Under the pieces are notes generated by a model that had not been told where the DNA came from, searched no databases, and saw only the letters and a program-made list of their open reading frames with translations. Of a DNA stretch of 32,477 bases, positions 10,050 to 21,897 are shown piece by piece; position 1 is the stretch's first letter; each line of letters starts with the position of its first letter. A program made the position numbers and the translations under genes. Source of the DNA: Pelargonium nanum (taxonomy: Eukaryota > Streptophyta > Magnoliopsida > Geraniales > Geraniaceae); the NCBI GenBank assembly GCA_036897485.1, contig JAYMTF010000630.1, positions 1 through 32,477 on the forward strand. Direction: 5' to 3'.

Positions 10050-13000
10050 GTTCAAATTTATATACCAATACCTTGAATAAGATAATTAAAATGATCACTA
10101 ATCACTAAGCAATAAGCAATTGAGTCAATAATGAACATAAATAATTTTATTATAATGAGTAACTAGTGGATAACTACTTGTATGTAGTTACACACAACCT
10201 TATCTAAGGGAGGTGTGAAAATTTCAATAAAAATTGACGGTAGCTTGTTTTACTTCGTATTAGTACATGCATCATCTTTATCTATTTTTAATTCAAGAAA
10301 AAACCAAACCAACTAGAAAATTCAGAGTAGCTTTCATATATTTGTCTACTTGTACAAAACAAAAACCTTTGTTTCTCATCTTCACCCAATGATAATGGTA
10401 GCAAGGTCTTGATCTTTAATAAACAAAAGATTTAACTTAACATATAAGTAAAAAAGAATAGAAACTTCTTGTGATTCACAACAAATTTATTTATTTATTT
10501 ATTTATATACTACTATAATTGGTAATAATATTTAATAGCATACGTGCAAGTTCAATAAACCAAATGTATTTTATTCAAAATAAATGTGGTGAAGCAGTAG
10601 GGTATACATAAATTTTAAAAGATAGGAAGAAACCCAGCATTAGGAAACAGATTTAATATTTCTTATCATTTTATACTTTGTCATTAGCATTGACTTTACT
10701 CCTGTCGGTGACTTCTGGAAAATAAGATATATTTTGCCCTACTATAATTATTTAATTTTAAATTCCCAATGATACGAAGATTAGTGTCAAATCGGATGAA
10801 AATTACTATGTTTTGGTATAAAATAAAATTAATGCTATTTTTAATCGGTTGAATGAATGAATTAGTGATACAAACATATAATTTAGCACAAAAATAAGAT
10901 ATAGCTTTTGATGGGTTCCATTAAACCGGGTCAAAACAACGAGTATTGATGCAAGATTTATAGTCACAAAATAAAGTAAAGGATAAGGATGATGTAACAT
11001 TGCGTGATTGGTTGTTAACTATGCCATAATAAAAATTGTAACGTCTGGATGAGATTGTGATGATGTCATGTTGGCGAGACGAATATGTTGTGATGGCATG
11101 ACAGTGGGGTCCTTTGGGACGTGATATTGTTGTCAACATGCCAAGGTGGCTATGAAGCCTTACTTAAATCGTTAAGTTAGGATTAAAACATGTGTGAGGT
11201 TGTACAATGCGCATTGGGAACACGGGAATACGAGCATTACATGAGTGTGGGAGCGCGTTGATAGTGTTAGTTCTTGTTAACTAGATGAGGGTGAGCTTTG
11301 AGCGTTAGGGATAACTAGAAAGAGAATAGTATTTGCATAACTTTCCATCCATGGTATGAGAATCGTATACGTACGCAGGTCACAATATGCATGTGAATTT
11401 GTGGGAGTGGAACAAACTACTGAATTCATGATTTTGAGTGAGTATAAATTAATTTTAATATCCTGGTGAGCATTAGTTAAGGTTAGACAAAACCAAATAA
11501 CATTTGACATTAAAGTTTTTATTCTCTCCTATACAAAGATAAATAAAAAACTAATCATAATATGACAATCCATTAAAATATAACTCACACTCATGGTAGC
11601 TCTTATTTACATCTCTATGTATTCATACAAATTACTAATATTTTGGTATTCTATTAGCACAGTTATTGACTTGTTTAGTGCTATCTTCATATTCAATTAC
11701 GGAGTATATTTTTGTTGGGAAATTTATGTTTCCAATTGTATTTTTCTAAAACAAAATATGTAGGACGGAATCTATTACTTAATTGCTATAGTCCGTATAA
11801 GTTATAACACTAAAATATAGCATGCTATTTTTTTAATTGCTAACTTGACCTTAAAATTAATTATTCAAGGGAAGAAATGTGTTAATATATTCATTGATTC
11901 AATGAATAATATATGACGCCTCTTCATAAAAAAATGATTTAAATACATATATTTGCATGGAAACCCAATTTTTTGAGATATTTAATTAGTTGCTAACCAA
12001 CAAAATAGTCCTCAGAAAAGAAGAAAAAATAAATCAGCAATGAGAGAAATAATATAAAATTTCACATTATTAAGTCTAAATTAAATGTAAACGGAAGATT
12101 TCTCCGTGAACCTATCCCAAGTCCAACCACGCATTCTTCGAAAACATAGTTTGTGTATCATACGCTCACACGGTACAAACAGTTAAGATGGCCAATTATA
12201 TTCGTATAAAAAGAATGGGCCCCACTCCGTAGATTTAGAATTTAACGGTGTGATGATGATGAACCGTGTACGAAGCTCAGCTGCTGTTTTGTGGGGCCCA
12301 ATAGGTGACTTCTTCTTCTATTGCTCAGTCATTTGTCAATGTTATCCTCATTCTTTACTAATTGTTGTTGCTGGCCCACCCACCCCCCTTGCATCCGCCA
12401 CGTCATCACTCCCTTGATTTGATTGGACGCTAATCTATCTTAATCATTTTTAATTTTCTCCACCTACATTTACACTTTGGCCGATTATTGTCCAAACTTG
12501 CACTCAACATTTCATGCCCCAACATGAGCTTGGTATATTTTTAATTTGAGTCAGATTCATTTTAGAGCGACTGATTTTATTTATATTATGGAAAAAATTA
12601 AGGAGATTTTAGTTAGTGTGATATTAAGATTGGTGCTAACAAATCGTTATGTAATTTTCGGTATCATTGACAATCTTGAGTTGATTGGCACATTATTATG
12701 AATGTGGTAAATTGAGAAAGTTATAGCATCTCTACTGAATTCACAGTTTGATTATGGCAACTCTTTTTCTCTATACGAACCACTTTAGGGATACACAATT
12801 AAGTATTGTAAGTTTTGGAGATTGATGTCTCCTTTTGTCTTGAGAATTAGTATAACCAATATTTGAGTGATCCAAACTAGCCTCATTAAGAATGTCTTCC
12901 TTGAAAACAAGTAGAGTGAACGATCAATATATTTATATATTACTAAGAGGTCATGAGATCAGTTTGTAATATTACAAAATTTATTTGTATTAAAAGACAA

Positions 13001-14539
13001 ATTAAACCGTCATTTTAAGTAAAACAAGATAGAAAATTTGTCCAACTTAGAGGAGACCTTTTCATATTTGACACAATCCGGTAAGCTCCATATATATTAC
13101 GGAGTAAATATTGGTGATAACTTTTGTTAGTGATAACAATATTTGTAAATTAAGTGAAGTACTCACATATGCAAAGGTAAATGTGTGAAGAAAAGTGAAA
13201 ATAAAGGTGGTTGGACCACAAACGCAAAGATAGGTAATTGGGTGTGTGGGGAGGCTTTATTATTAGGGACATAGCTAGCTAGCCACCCAAGAAAATACCA
13301 ATTTTAATGATTTATGACAAAATGTGTCCTCCACATTTTGTATATAGAATTGAAGGAAAACAAGAAGGGCACAACAAATTTGAAGCAAAAGCCAAGCCAA
13401 GCCAAGCTATTAACCTATTGGTATTATTGTTTCTTTGGTAGGTTAATATTTGTAGCTTTAGCCAATGGCTTCTTTTCCAAAGCAACTTTCTACATTTTTT
13501 TTTGGGGTTCCTCGTATCCTTTTTCTTTTAGTTCATTTCAAGGTTCATGTCCTCCTTTTTTTTACCACTCTCATACATAAATGTTTATATCTAAAGTACA
13601 TGACCTATGAGACTCTACTTGCTATACCCTTTGCATTATATGTTTTGAATTCAATTTTGGATCCTACATTTGTGTGACCAAAAACACATTATGAAAAGAG
13701 TAAATGTTTTGAAATAATTCTCATATTAATATCTATTGCATGCAAAAATATAATTCTCAGTGTGTAATTAAACAGCCCTAATTTAATTTTACTCTTAAAA
13801 ATGGAATTGATATAGGAGAAGAGGATGATGCTAATTAATGAATTAAGTAACCAATTGGGAAAGTGGTTTTTGGAGTAAGAACAAAAATAGGAGGAGAAGA
13901 TGAGTATTTGTTTTGTGAAATAGTTACAAATATGGGTCCAATTGTTTCACTTTCACTACATTTCCAAAGTAGTTATTTTAATTTATTTAGTGTCTTTATA
14001 AACTTGTCTCTCATCATCATCAAGATCCTGCATCCTTGATGCTCAACAATTGGATGAAAGAATTGAAGATGATTGGGTTCTTGAATTGGTTTGGGTTTGA
14101 TCAGTGAAAGTATCAATCAGATTTTGACAGTCCATTCAACAAACAAATTTGGGTGAAGACTTTCATGTACATATATAGTTTTTCCAATTGCCAAGTAGGT
14201 GCTTCATTTTTAACGGCTACCAAACTCAATAATGTTATTTTTTTTTTATTTTTCTTTTGTGGGCCATATTTTAATTCAGATAGGCTTTTATTTTGGACTT
14301 CACAGTGCTACTGCTCTACTACTGGCTGACCACGCAATTAGGAACGTTTATGTTACAAAACGAAAATACTCTAAGAATACAATTTTATTTAATTTTAGAT
14401 TGTATAAACTTAAAATAAAAACATTAGTCCTTTTGCTTAGTTTGTTCAGTAGTTGGATTATAGAAAGCAGAGTAGATTTTCATGTGTTCAGATCTATTAT
14501 CGCCATTGACTCCTGCTACTCAATAGTCAATTCACTTCT
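10050..14539. other. AT-rich intergenic DNA, no recognisable genes
   Basis: Open frames here are short and low-complexity (for example 13314-13677, rich in Phe, Leu and Tyr). Simple repeats include (TTTA)n near 10487-10504. Two isolated ACGGAGTA words (near 11700 and 13099) recall ends of Stowaway-type MITEs, but no matching inverted partner is seen. Around 12215-12297 the words GGGCCCC and GGGGCCC form a short inverted pair about 60 bp apart. Nothing here can be given a function. Confidence 0.5.
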
Positions 14540-14799
14540 AGATGTCTCTTTGTAAATACATGTTGAGTCAAATAATTAAAACACTTTGAATTATCTTTTG
14601 CCAATACATGATGGGCCAAATAGTTAAAACACTTTGAATTCCCTTTGAGGTCTCAAGTTCGAGACTCTTTGTCGACGGTATGGGGTGAGATTTGTGGGGT
14701 GGGATTTAGGGTGACACTCTCTAAGGGGAGTGAGAAACATTGTTACTTCGAGTATGATGTCCCGTTATAGATAAAAAAAATAATTCCAGATGTCTCTTT
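14540..14799 (+). mobile_element. tRNA-derived SINE-like insertion with 12-bp target-site duplication
   Basis: The 12-bp word AGATGTCTCTTT occurs at 14540-14551 and again at 14788-14799, bracketing about 236 bp. Inside is a pol III B-box-like word, AGTTCGAGACTC at 14656-14667. Upstream lies an A-box-like stretch beginning TGGGCCAAATAGTT at about 14612. A (GT)-rich body follows, then CCCGTTATAGATAAAAAAAA at the 3' end. A tRNA-like head, A-rich tail and direct repeats fit a plant SINE. The first ~48 bp of the head are present twice (14555-14602 and from 14603). No protein is encoded, as expected. Confidence 0.72.
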
Positions 14800-17700
14800 A
14801 TTATACTTGTCTTCACAATATGATAGTTTGTGAGAGTATGTTGACTATTATTATTGTTTTCAACTGTTGTGTTAGTTTCGTGCTTTTTTGGTGAAAGTTG
14901 TTTTTCATTATTGGTAATATCTATGAACATTCAAGATTTAGGAGTCAAGTTGCTCAGATTAAAGTGTTTAATTGTGAGTTACAAAGTAAAATAAAAATAT
15001 GTAATGAAGTATGATGAATTAATTAGTTTGACTGATTTCAAGCCTTGTTCTATTTGGAGATGGGTGATTATAATGATAGAAACTGATTTTGGGTTTATTT
15101 TCATATAGAAGTGAACAATTAAATTGTGACCTTCAATGCAGTATAATAAACAGTTACAATAAGCTCAGAATATTAGTTTTAATAAATAAAAACCTGTACG
15201 TTATCGTAAAGTTGTAAATAGTTGTGTAATCAATCATGGGATGCGGAGAGAAAAATTAGAATAATTAAGGAGGTAGCTAGCTACAATGTTGTAACGTTCA
15301 AAACCAACAAATCATAAACAGAAAGCACCGTACAGCGTAACAGTGGTAAAGTACACGTTTTAAATATAAATTAAACAATTATATTTATATATTTATAAAC
15401 AATGGAGTAATGGACCACCCCTACAAGCAATATAGTGGCTTTAATGGCACAGCCAGAGAGGGATGATCTAATGGTCCCAAATCCTCCACCTCCTATAAGT
15501 GAGCCTGAGATCCATCTGATCTGCATACTTTTGAGTTCCTAAAAAAGCTCCACTTGTCTTCCCTAGGTAGGTGTGTAGCTCCAATCCGTCTGATCATCAC
15601 AATCATGATGATCATCTTGACCATATATTTATAAATAAATAAATAATAAAAAAGTCTTTTCTCTCCCCAGCTATTAGCTATGTATGTAGAGATGTATGTA
15701 TGTTAATGGTTATGACTACGGATCCACCACAGTGGTGCATGACGACCTATAAAGCCCATATTTTGGCACTAGAGAGATAGATAGGGATAGGATGGTCCAA
15801 ACAAAAAACATGGACCACTCTATTCCCTATCAATATTAATTGGTTTAGAAAATGAAAAAGAGAAAAAGTATATAGACTGAATCAGTAGCAGAAGCAGAAG
15901 CAGCAGTAGCTTAGCTAAGCTTTACCTAGTTTCGAGTTTCGACTAACTCTAAAATGCACTCTGATCACACCAAAACCACAGTCTCTGCTTTTTTCACTAA
16001 ATCCCCCGTTTTTTGTGGAGACTCTCTGCCACGCTCCCAAATTGACCCCTTCAATTTCCGTACATCTTCAATTTCTTTTTCTTTTTTTACTATAAAAATT
16101 AGATATTTTCATCAAGTAACGTCAATAATTATATTTAAATTTATTTATTTATTTATTTGTGCAGGGGTTTATTGGAAAAGAAAAGATGCGCAGGGGTGCG
16201 CAATGTTCCTGGGCAAAGTACGAGAGTGGTGACGTCAGCGAGAGGAGGAGCAAAATGGCAAGCGGCGGAGAAAGCTTCGTTTATAGGACCACCTGCTTTT
16301 AACGGACAAAAATTAAAGCTCTGCCACCCCCAATTTGTTTTGGGATAAAGTCCCCCACTCGCTCTCCTTTGGCGCGTGCACCATCCATCAACTACTGTGT
16401 GTCATGTGTGTGTTATTGGGCTTGAAAATGATGTGGAGTTTGTATCTTGAGAATGGAAGGGTGCATGAAATGTTGATTTTTTATGCAGTTTAAGTAATGT
16501 AACTTCATTAGCCAACCAATGGAAAATCACTTGTGGTAACTAGCTTTTTTCTTTCTTTCAATACTCTATCTTCGTTTTCAAAAAAGATGAATTTTGTTTT
16601 CATTTTCTTTAGTAATTGAGATTGTGACTTGTGGAAAGTTGATAGCTTCCTCATATTTGGAGTCAATTTGCATGGCAAATAAAAAGTTAAGTTAATCCAG
16701 GTAAAAAAAAAATCAACTATGATTTTATTGAGACATATTAGATAAAGGGTTAATGTAGTGTTGAGTTACAATTATAAAGTCAGGAGTGTGTCTTGACGAA
16801 AAATTAAATCACATGCTCTCCAGGTAAAGAGATAACGAAGACTAGAAAAATTAAGAAAAAACTTCGGTTTTTAATAGGATGACAAAGCATACCAAGAGGA
16901 GTTGTTTATAATAGTTTTGAAAGAGATGTTAAAAGGCGGAATGATCAGCTGCATTGTATGACAAAATATTGATTCTAACATGGCAGCTAATATGTGAGGC
17001 AGTGATCGTCAAAAAGGTCATTTTGCTTCTCTTGAGAGTAACAATCAAATATGATTTTATGGCGTATCAAAATAATTGTTTATTTTATTTAAAAATTGTA
17101 GTAAAATAATTATTCATATCACTGAAAAAACAACGATCTAGCAAGCGGTTCCCCTTTAAAAGATCTTTGACATGAGTATGATTGAAAATTTAACGGGATA
17201 CTATCTTCTAATTGAGTTGATTTCACGTAAGCTAATTTTTTAACTCGTATCCTTGTATTAATATATAAAGATACTTTTATATGCTTGTTTGTTTGTATGT
17301 ACAATAAACTAGTATGTTGTATATATGTATAGATGGTAGTAACTACATACTTGTATTGTATGTAGGGTGGGTTGAGAAGAGAGAGTATGTGAGGTGCGCG
17401 TGGAGTGGACATATATACACATGCATGCATACATACATACACATGCATGAGGAGGAAGGTAGGTTGATGATGATATTCATCTATCAAACATAAAAAAATG
17501 AAAACAAAAGAATGGTATGCGGTCCCAAGAGACAAGGAACACAAGCATTGCATTGGTGGTGGACTTGTTTATTTCTCATACATATATTTTCAATACTAAT
17601 CAAAATACATATAAGAGATTAGATGGAGAAACATTGGACCACCTCATCTCCTCTTCTCCACAGTCCCTTCTTTTGGCAACCAATTGCTTCAGTCTCTCTC

Positions 17701-18350
17701 TCTCTCTCACATACACCTCCTTCTCTGTTCCTGCAATCCTGCTCTGTCTTGTTTCTCATCAACTCTGGACTCAGACCTCCCACTGTTCTTGACAGTGCTC
17801 TGTTTTACTGCTAATAATATCTCTCAGATCAGATCAGAAAAGAAACTCACACTGCTAAACCTAAATGAACAGCCCCACCACTCTAAAAAGCCTGGAAACA
17901 ACTCCTACTTAGGTATATATAACTTCTTGGGATTCGCACCAATCCCATTTTAATGTCTCAAAGAAATTCCAATACATTTTCAGTCACTCATGAATCTGTC
18001 TGGTTTTTGGTTTACCTTCAATTAATAACAACATCAAAAAATCATCATGTGGCGGCTTGTAGTTTGTGTACCAGGCAAACATAGGACCATCGTCTTCAAT
18101 TCAATCCGATTCAATTGTTATTGTGTCTCAGTTTTTATAAAGGTAACTTTTATAATAATATTACCTATAAATATGAAATAATTGAGGAGGGTAGGGTTTT
18201 TATTTTATTTATATATTAGTAGGAAGTCCATTTTGGATGTATTTATATCATGCAGCATTGACCCACTTGGGTTGGAGCTACAGAGAGATAAAAAAAGGAA
18301 GAGAAAAGGAGCAGAAGAAGAGAGACATATATGAAATGAAAATGAAATTG
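14800..18350. other. Intergenic DNA upstream of BEL1, no recognisable genes
   Basis: No supported coding sequence. Visible items are a perfect 9-bp inverted repeat at 15591-15614 and (TTTA)n at about 16141-16158. A patch at 16160-16390 is GC-richer than its surroundings and contains the palindromic bZIP-type core TGACGTCA at 16230-16237. CATG/CATA repeats lie at about 17417-17450, a (TC)8 tract at about 17693-17708, and purine-rich sequence at 18290-18340. The part nearest 18350 probably includes BEL1 promoter or leader DNA. GA-rich tracts are known BPC-protein targets, but no binding is shown here. Confidence 0.5.
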
Positions 18351-18391
18351 AAATGATGATTCTCTCATCTGGGTGTGGCCTGAGAAAGAGC

Positions 18392-18410
18392 TCATCATCA
18401 TCATCATCAT
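18392..18410. repeat. (TCA)6 microsatellite
   Basis: Six perfect TCA/CAT units lie about 320 bp upstream of the BEL1 start codon, followed by a GATAGATAG stretch near 18435. They probably lie in the promoter or untranslated leader. Confidence 0.9.
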
Positions 18411-18469
18411 AATCTCTATCTGATTACTTACCAGATAGATAGATAGGTAGCTACTATCTCTGGTTTCTC

Positions 18470-18733
18470 TTTCTCATGCCATGTCATGTTTGCTTCTTCT
18501 TAGCTCAACACCAACTCTCACTACTTCACCACCAACAACGCTAGTATTCATAATTCTGATTCTCATTCTGGTAAGCAACCCACTTGCTATGCTCTCGATC
18601 ATTTATTGTTGTATCTTGTGCCTCCTATTTTGTTTATCAAAAAGTCAGCTTTTTAACTGTGTTTTAATGGTGCTCTCTTTTTTCTGGATCTATCCATCTT
18701 TGATCAAACTATTATACAGTTACTCAATTAAAT
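18470..18733 (+). promoter_or_regulatory. Predicted BEL1 5' leader with an intron and upstream ATGs
   Basis: A good donor, CTG|GTAAGC at 18571, and an acceptor, TTATACAG ending at 18719, bracket a plausible 149-nt leader intron just before the start codon at 18734. Upstream ATGs lie at 18476 (22 codons, stop at 18542-18544), 18481 and 18486 (5 codons). If the intron is spliced, the 18481 frame runs 34 codons and stops at TAA 18729-18731, two bases before the main ATG. The transcript start is unknown, so whether these ATGs are in the mRNA is an inference. Confidence 0.45.
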
Positions 18734-21700
18734 ATGGCTCGGGAGCTTTTTGAGGACAAGTCCTCCTCCGTCGGATTCTGCTACTCCGACGTCTCCTCCG
18801 CCGCCAACAACCCGCATCTCTCCCACCAGATCCAACCCTCCGCCGCCGGTTTCGACCAATCCAACCCGGCCGAGATTTTCAACCTCACCACCGGCATGGA
18901 GATGATAGGCTTCTCCAAGAACCAGGGCCCCGACAGCAACTCCGTCATGTGGAAGAGCTTCTTCGGCAAAAACCACCCGTCCTCCGCCGCAGCGGCTGGT
19001 CCGTCTTCTTCCAAAACGATCAACAACGAGTCAACCAGCGATTTCTACCAACCCCACCACCACCAAGATCAGTTCGACGCCACCAGCGGTGATCTGATGG
19101 ATCAATCCGCGGCGGTTGCTTGGCAAGACCACCACAGCACCAACCGGTCGTTGCTGGTGGACGACTCGTCCCTCCGGTGCGTGTTTCCTTGCGAAGGAAA
19201 CGAGCGACCGAGTCAAGGCCTCTCGCTCTCTCTCTCCTCCACCAACCCCTCCGGCATCGGCCTACAGTCCTTCGAGCTCCGGCAAACCACCCCAGCACAC
19301 CAACAAGATCACGATCACGTCGATCACATGAGGTTTCTTGCTACAAGAAACGGCTTCTTCAATAAATCGCCGCAAAATCTTCAGCATCATGAACAGCAGC
19401 AAATGATGATGACGAGTGATCATGAGTTCTTGGGAAAAGCTAGCTTACAAGGACAGCAGCTACAAAACAGCATGATGAATTTTCAGCTCCGGAACTCAAA
19501 GTACTTGGCTCCGGCACAGGAGCTTCTCAACGAGTTTTGCAGCCTCGGGACTAAGCAAACAGACCCACCAAAGCACAAGCTCAACAAGAACAAGCAGTTG
19601 CTAGAGAGCGATGTTGATAATGGAAACGGAAGCACCAGCTCTTCTTCAAGAAACAAACATCAGCACCAAAACTCATCTTCATCTCTTCACTCCCTCGACA
19701 TAATTGAATTGCAGAAGAGAAAAGCTAAACTGCTTTCCATGCTTGAAGAGGTATATAGTATATAGTATATACCCTAAATACACACCACCATGTTCATGAA
19801 CATAATTTTTATTTTTGCACAGATAAAAACATGCAGTTCTTTTATTTTTATTTTTAATCTTTGACTGATCCATGGATTGATTGATCTCACTCCCATAAAA
19901 TCAAAATTAATGAGAGGAAAAAGAGGCAACTTTTATTGTAACCGGTAGTTGCTTGCTTTGATTGATTGATTCTTGAACTAATTGTGCGACTGCGGGCCTT
20001 CCCATTAATGCCCGCATCGTGACACTTCTTGCTTTCTAATTTCCATTTCACTTTTTTAAAATTTTCATCTCCATCTTCCATTTTTTTTAACCGTTGTAGT
20101 TGTTGTTAACCAGGTGGATAGAAGATACAGGCACTACTGTGATCAAATGAAGGCGGTGGTGTCAGTCTTCGAGGCGGCCGCCGGGAACGGAGCGGCCACC
20201 GTGTACTCAGCATTGGCCTCCAAGGCCATGTCGCGGCACTTCCGGTGCCTGAGAGATGGGATAGTGAGTCAGATTCAGGCCACCAAGAAGGCCATGGGCG
20301 AGAAAGACACGGTGGCTCCGGGAGCCAGCCGAGGAGAGACGCCGAGGCTGAGGGTTCTTGACCAAACCCTGAGACAACAGAGAGCGTTCCAGCAGATGAC
20401 GATGATGGAGTCGCATCCATGGAGGCCACAGCGAGGCCTCCCGGAAAGATCGGTTTCGGTTCTTCGAGCTTGGCTCTTCGAACATTTTCTCCACCCGTAA
20501 GTGTCCGATCGATGCATCAATCATTATATTCCTCTTTTGTGTATACATAAAAGCAAATAAACACCAAAAGTAGATTCAGTGAGAGTATCAAATGTTTGTT
20601 TTCACCATTGGAGCAAAGAAACAAACACAACACATGCACTAGCTAGCTGCTACTCTTGCTCCTTCTCTTCAAAACCCTTCTACTACTACTGCTCGTACCT
20701 GTCTTGTCTCAATCATTTTCTTGCAATAACAACACACTGTTTTGTTACTTTCTGTTCGACACCATTCAGATTCCATCTCCGTTCCATTGCAACAAAAATA
20801 AACATTTTGGTTCTTGTTATTTATTTCCCCATAGGACCCATTAATTTGCATAAAAAATATATCTTTTCTGTAACATTGAACTTTTGAAATTGCAGGTATC
20901 CAAGCGATGTTGATAAGCATATCCTAGCCCGCCAAACAGGTCTCTCAAGAAGCCAGGCACGTCCACATAATCTCTACTATATTATATATATTCTATATTA
21001 TTACAAATTTTAAAAAAATGTTTGATTTTTTTAATTGTTAATCATCCCCCACACCCATTAATTTATATTATCAATGACACATATCTTTCTTGGATCCACA
21101 GTTTCATATTATAGTACTAATTATTAGTATAATATGTTGTAAAATAATGGTGATGATAATGACATTGTTTTTGACATATATATGTATTATAGGTGTCCAA
21201 TTGGTTCATCAACGCAAGAGTGAGACTGTGGAAGCCAATGGTTGAAGAAATGTACATAGAAGAAACAAAAGAACAAGACAACCTCAACAACAACAACAAC
21301 ATGGGAGCTTCCTCTGATGGCATCACCACCACCGATGCTGACGACAGCGGCGGCCGGCCGGATCATCATTACCACAAACACGAGCAAGACCACAAGCCAA
21401 CGCCGGACCAGCTCGTCCGGATCGACTCCGAGTGTCTCTCCTCCATCATCAGCAACCCGGACAAGGACTCGTCCTCAAAGATGATGACCACCAACAAAGC
21501 CTCAGCTTCAACTTCTGCAATGCAAATGCAACATCACCAACAAAACTATGGGTCCTACGGAGCCATGGAGCTGGACTTCGCAAACTACAACCACAACGTT
21601 AACACGGTCTCTTTTGGTCAAGACAACACTTTTAACGGTGGCGTGTCGCTGACGTTAGGGTTGCAGCAGCACGGGAACAACAGCGGCGTGAGCCTGGCGT

Positions 21701-21897
21701 TCTCGCCGGCGTCGCAGGGCTCGCTGTTTTATCCGAGAGATCATCACCAGAACCACCACCAGAACCAGCAGCAGCAGCATGATCAGATGGAGGATTGTCA
21801 GCCGGTGGTACAGTACACGATGCTGGACGGCGAGGGACAGAATCTGCCGTACAGGAACCTCATGGGAGCTCAGTTGCTCCATGACTTGGCTGGTTAG
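18734..21897 (+). CDS. BEL1: BEL1-type TALE homeodomain transcription factor (4 coding exons)
   Basis: Nuclear TALE homeoprotein. In Arabidopsis BEL1 specifies ovule integument identity and works with KNOX and MADS partners. Exons 18734-19750, 20114-20496, 20896-20956 and 21193-21897 give 2166 bp and 721 residues; Arabidopsis BEL1 is 611. The protein starts MARELF, like BEL1's MARD start. GLSLSLSS at 162-169 is a ZIBEL/EAR-like motif. The SKY box [11 protein letters not shown] lies at about 255-273. The BELL domain spans about 318-405, across the exon 1/2 junction. The homeodomain at about 442-502 has the TALE insertion PYP at 467-469 and [12 protein letters not shown] at 491-502. A second ZIBEL motif, VSLTLGL, is at 638-644, and the protein ends [17 protein letters not shown]. 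The N-terminal motifs and this C terminus match BEL1 itself rather than other BLH members. Extra length is mostly His/Gln/Ser/Asn-rich linker. The first two introns are GT-AG; the third appears to be GC-AG. The short 61-bp third exon lies within the homeodomain. Confidence 0.95.
20957..21192 (+). other. Probable GC-AG intron inside the BEL1 homeodomain
   Basis: Exon 3 must end at CAG (20954-20956) to join SRSQ to VSNWF and keep the homeodomain intact. The next bases are GCACGT, so the donor dinucleotide is GC. The nearest GT (20961) would add four bases and shift the frame. The acceptor is TTATAG at 21192. GC-AG introns are a known minor class with donor consensus AG|GCAAGT, close to AG|GCACGT here. 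Confidence 0.85.

Noticed and set aside
11695..13110. Stowaway MITE ends (ACGGAGTA words)
   Set aside because: No matching inverted terminal repeat or TA duplication at a suitable distance.
13314..13677. Two overlapping plus-strand frames of 88 and 70 codons
   Set aside because: Low-complexity Phe/Tyr/Leu-rich translation of T-rich DNA with no recognisable domain or intron support.
14232..14555. 107-codon plus-strand frame
   Set aside because: Hydrophobic translation of T-rich sequence whose 3' end runs into the SINE target site. No similarity recognised.
17119..17553. 144-codon minus-strand open frame
   Set aside because: Its composition follows CATA/CATG repeats, with long Tyr/His/Cys/Ile stretches. 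No domain is visible and there is no promoter or splice context.
18353..18422. C/D snoRNA-like words (ATGATGA followed by CTGA)
   Set aside because: The spacing to the first CTGA is too short and no terminal stem joins the ends.
19020..19365. Several open frames on both strands within BEL1 exon 1
   Set aside because: These are shadow frames caused by GC-rich coding DNA. The BEL1 frame alone carries conserved motifs.
20961..20962. Nearest GT as the donor of BEL1 exon 3
   Set aside because: It would add four bases and shift the frame inside the homeodomain. The GC at 20957 preserves it.
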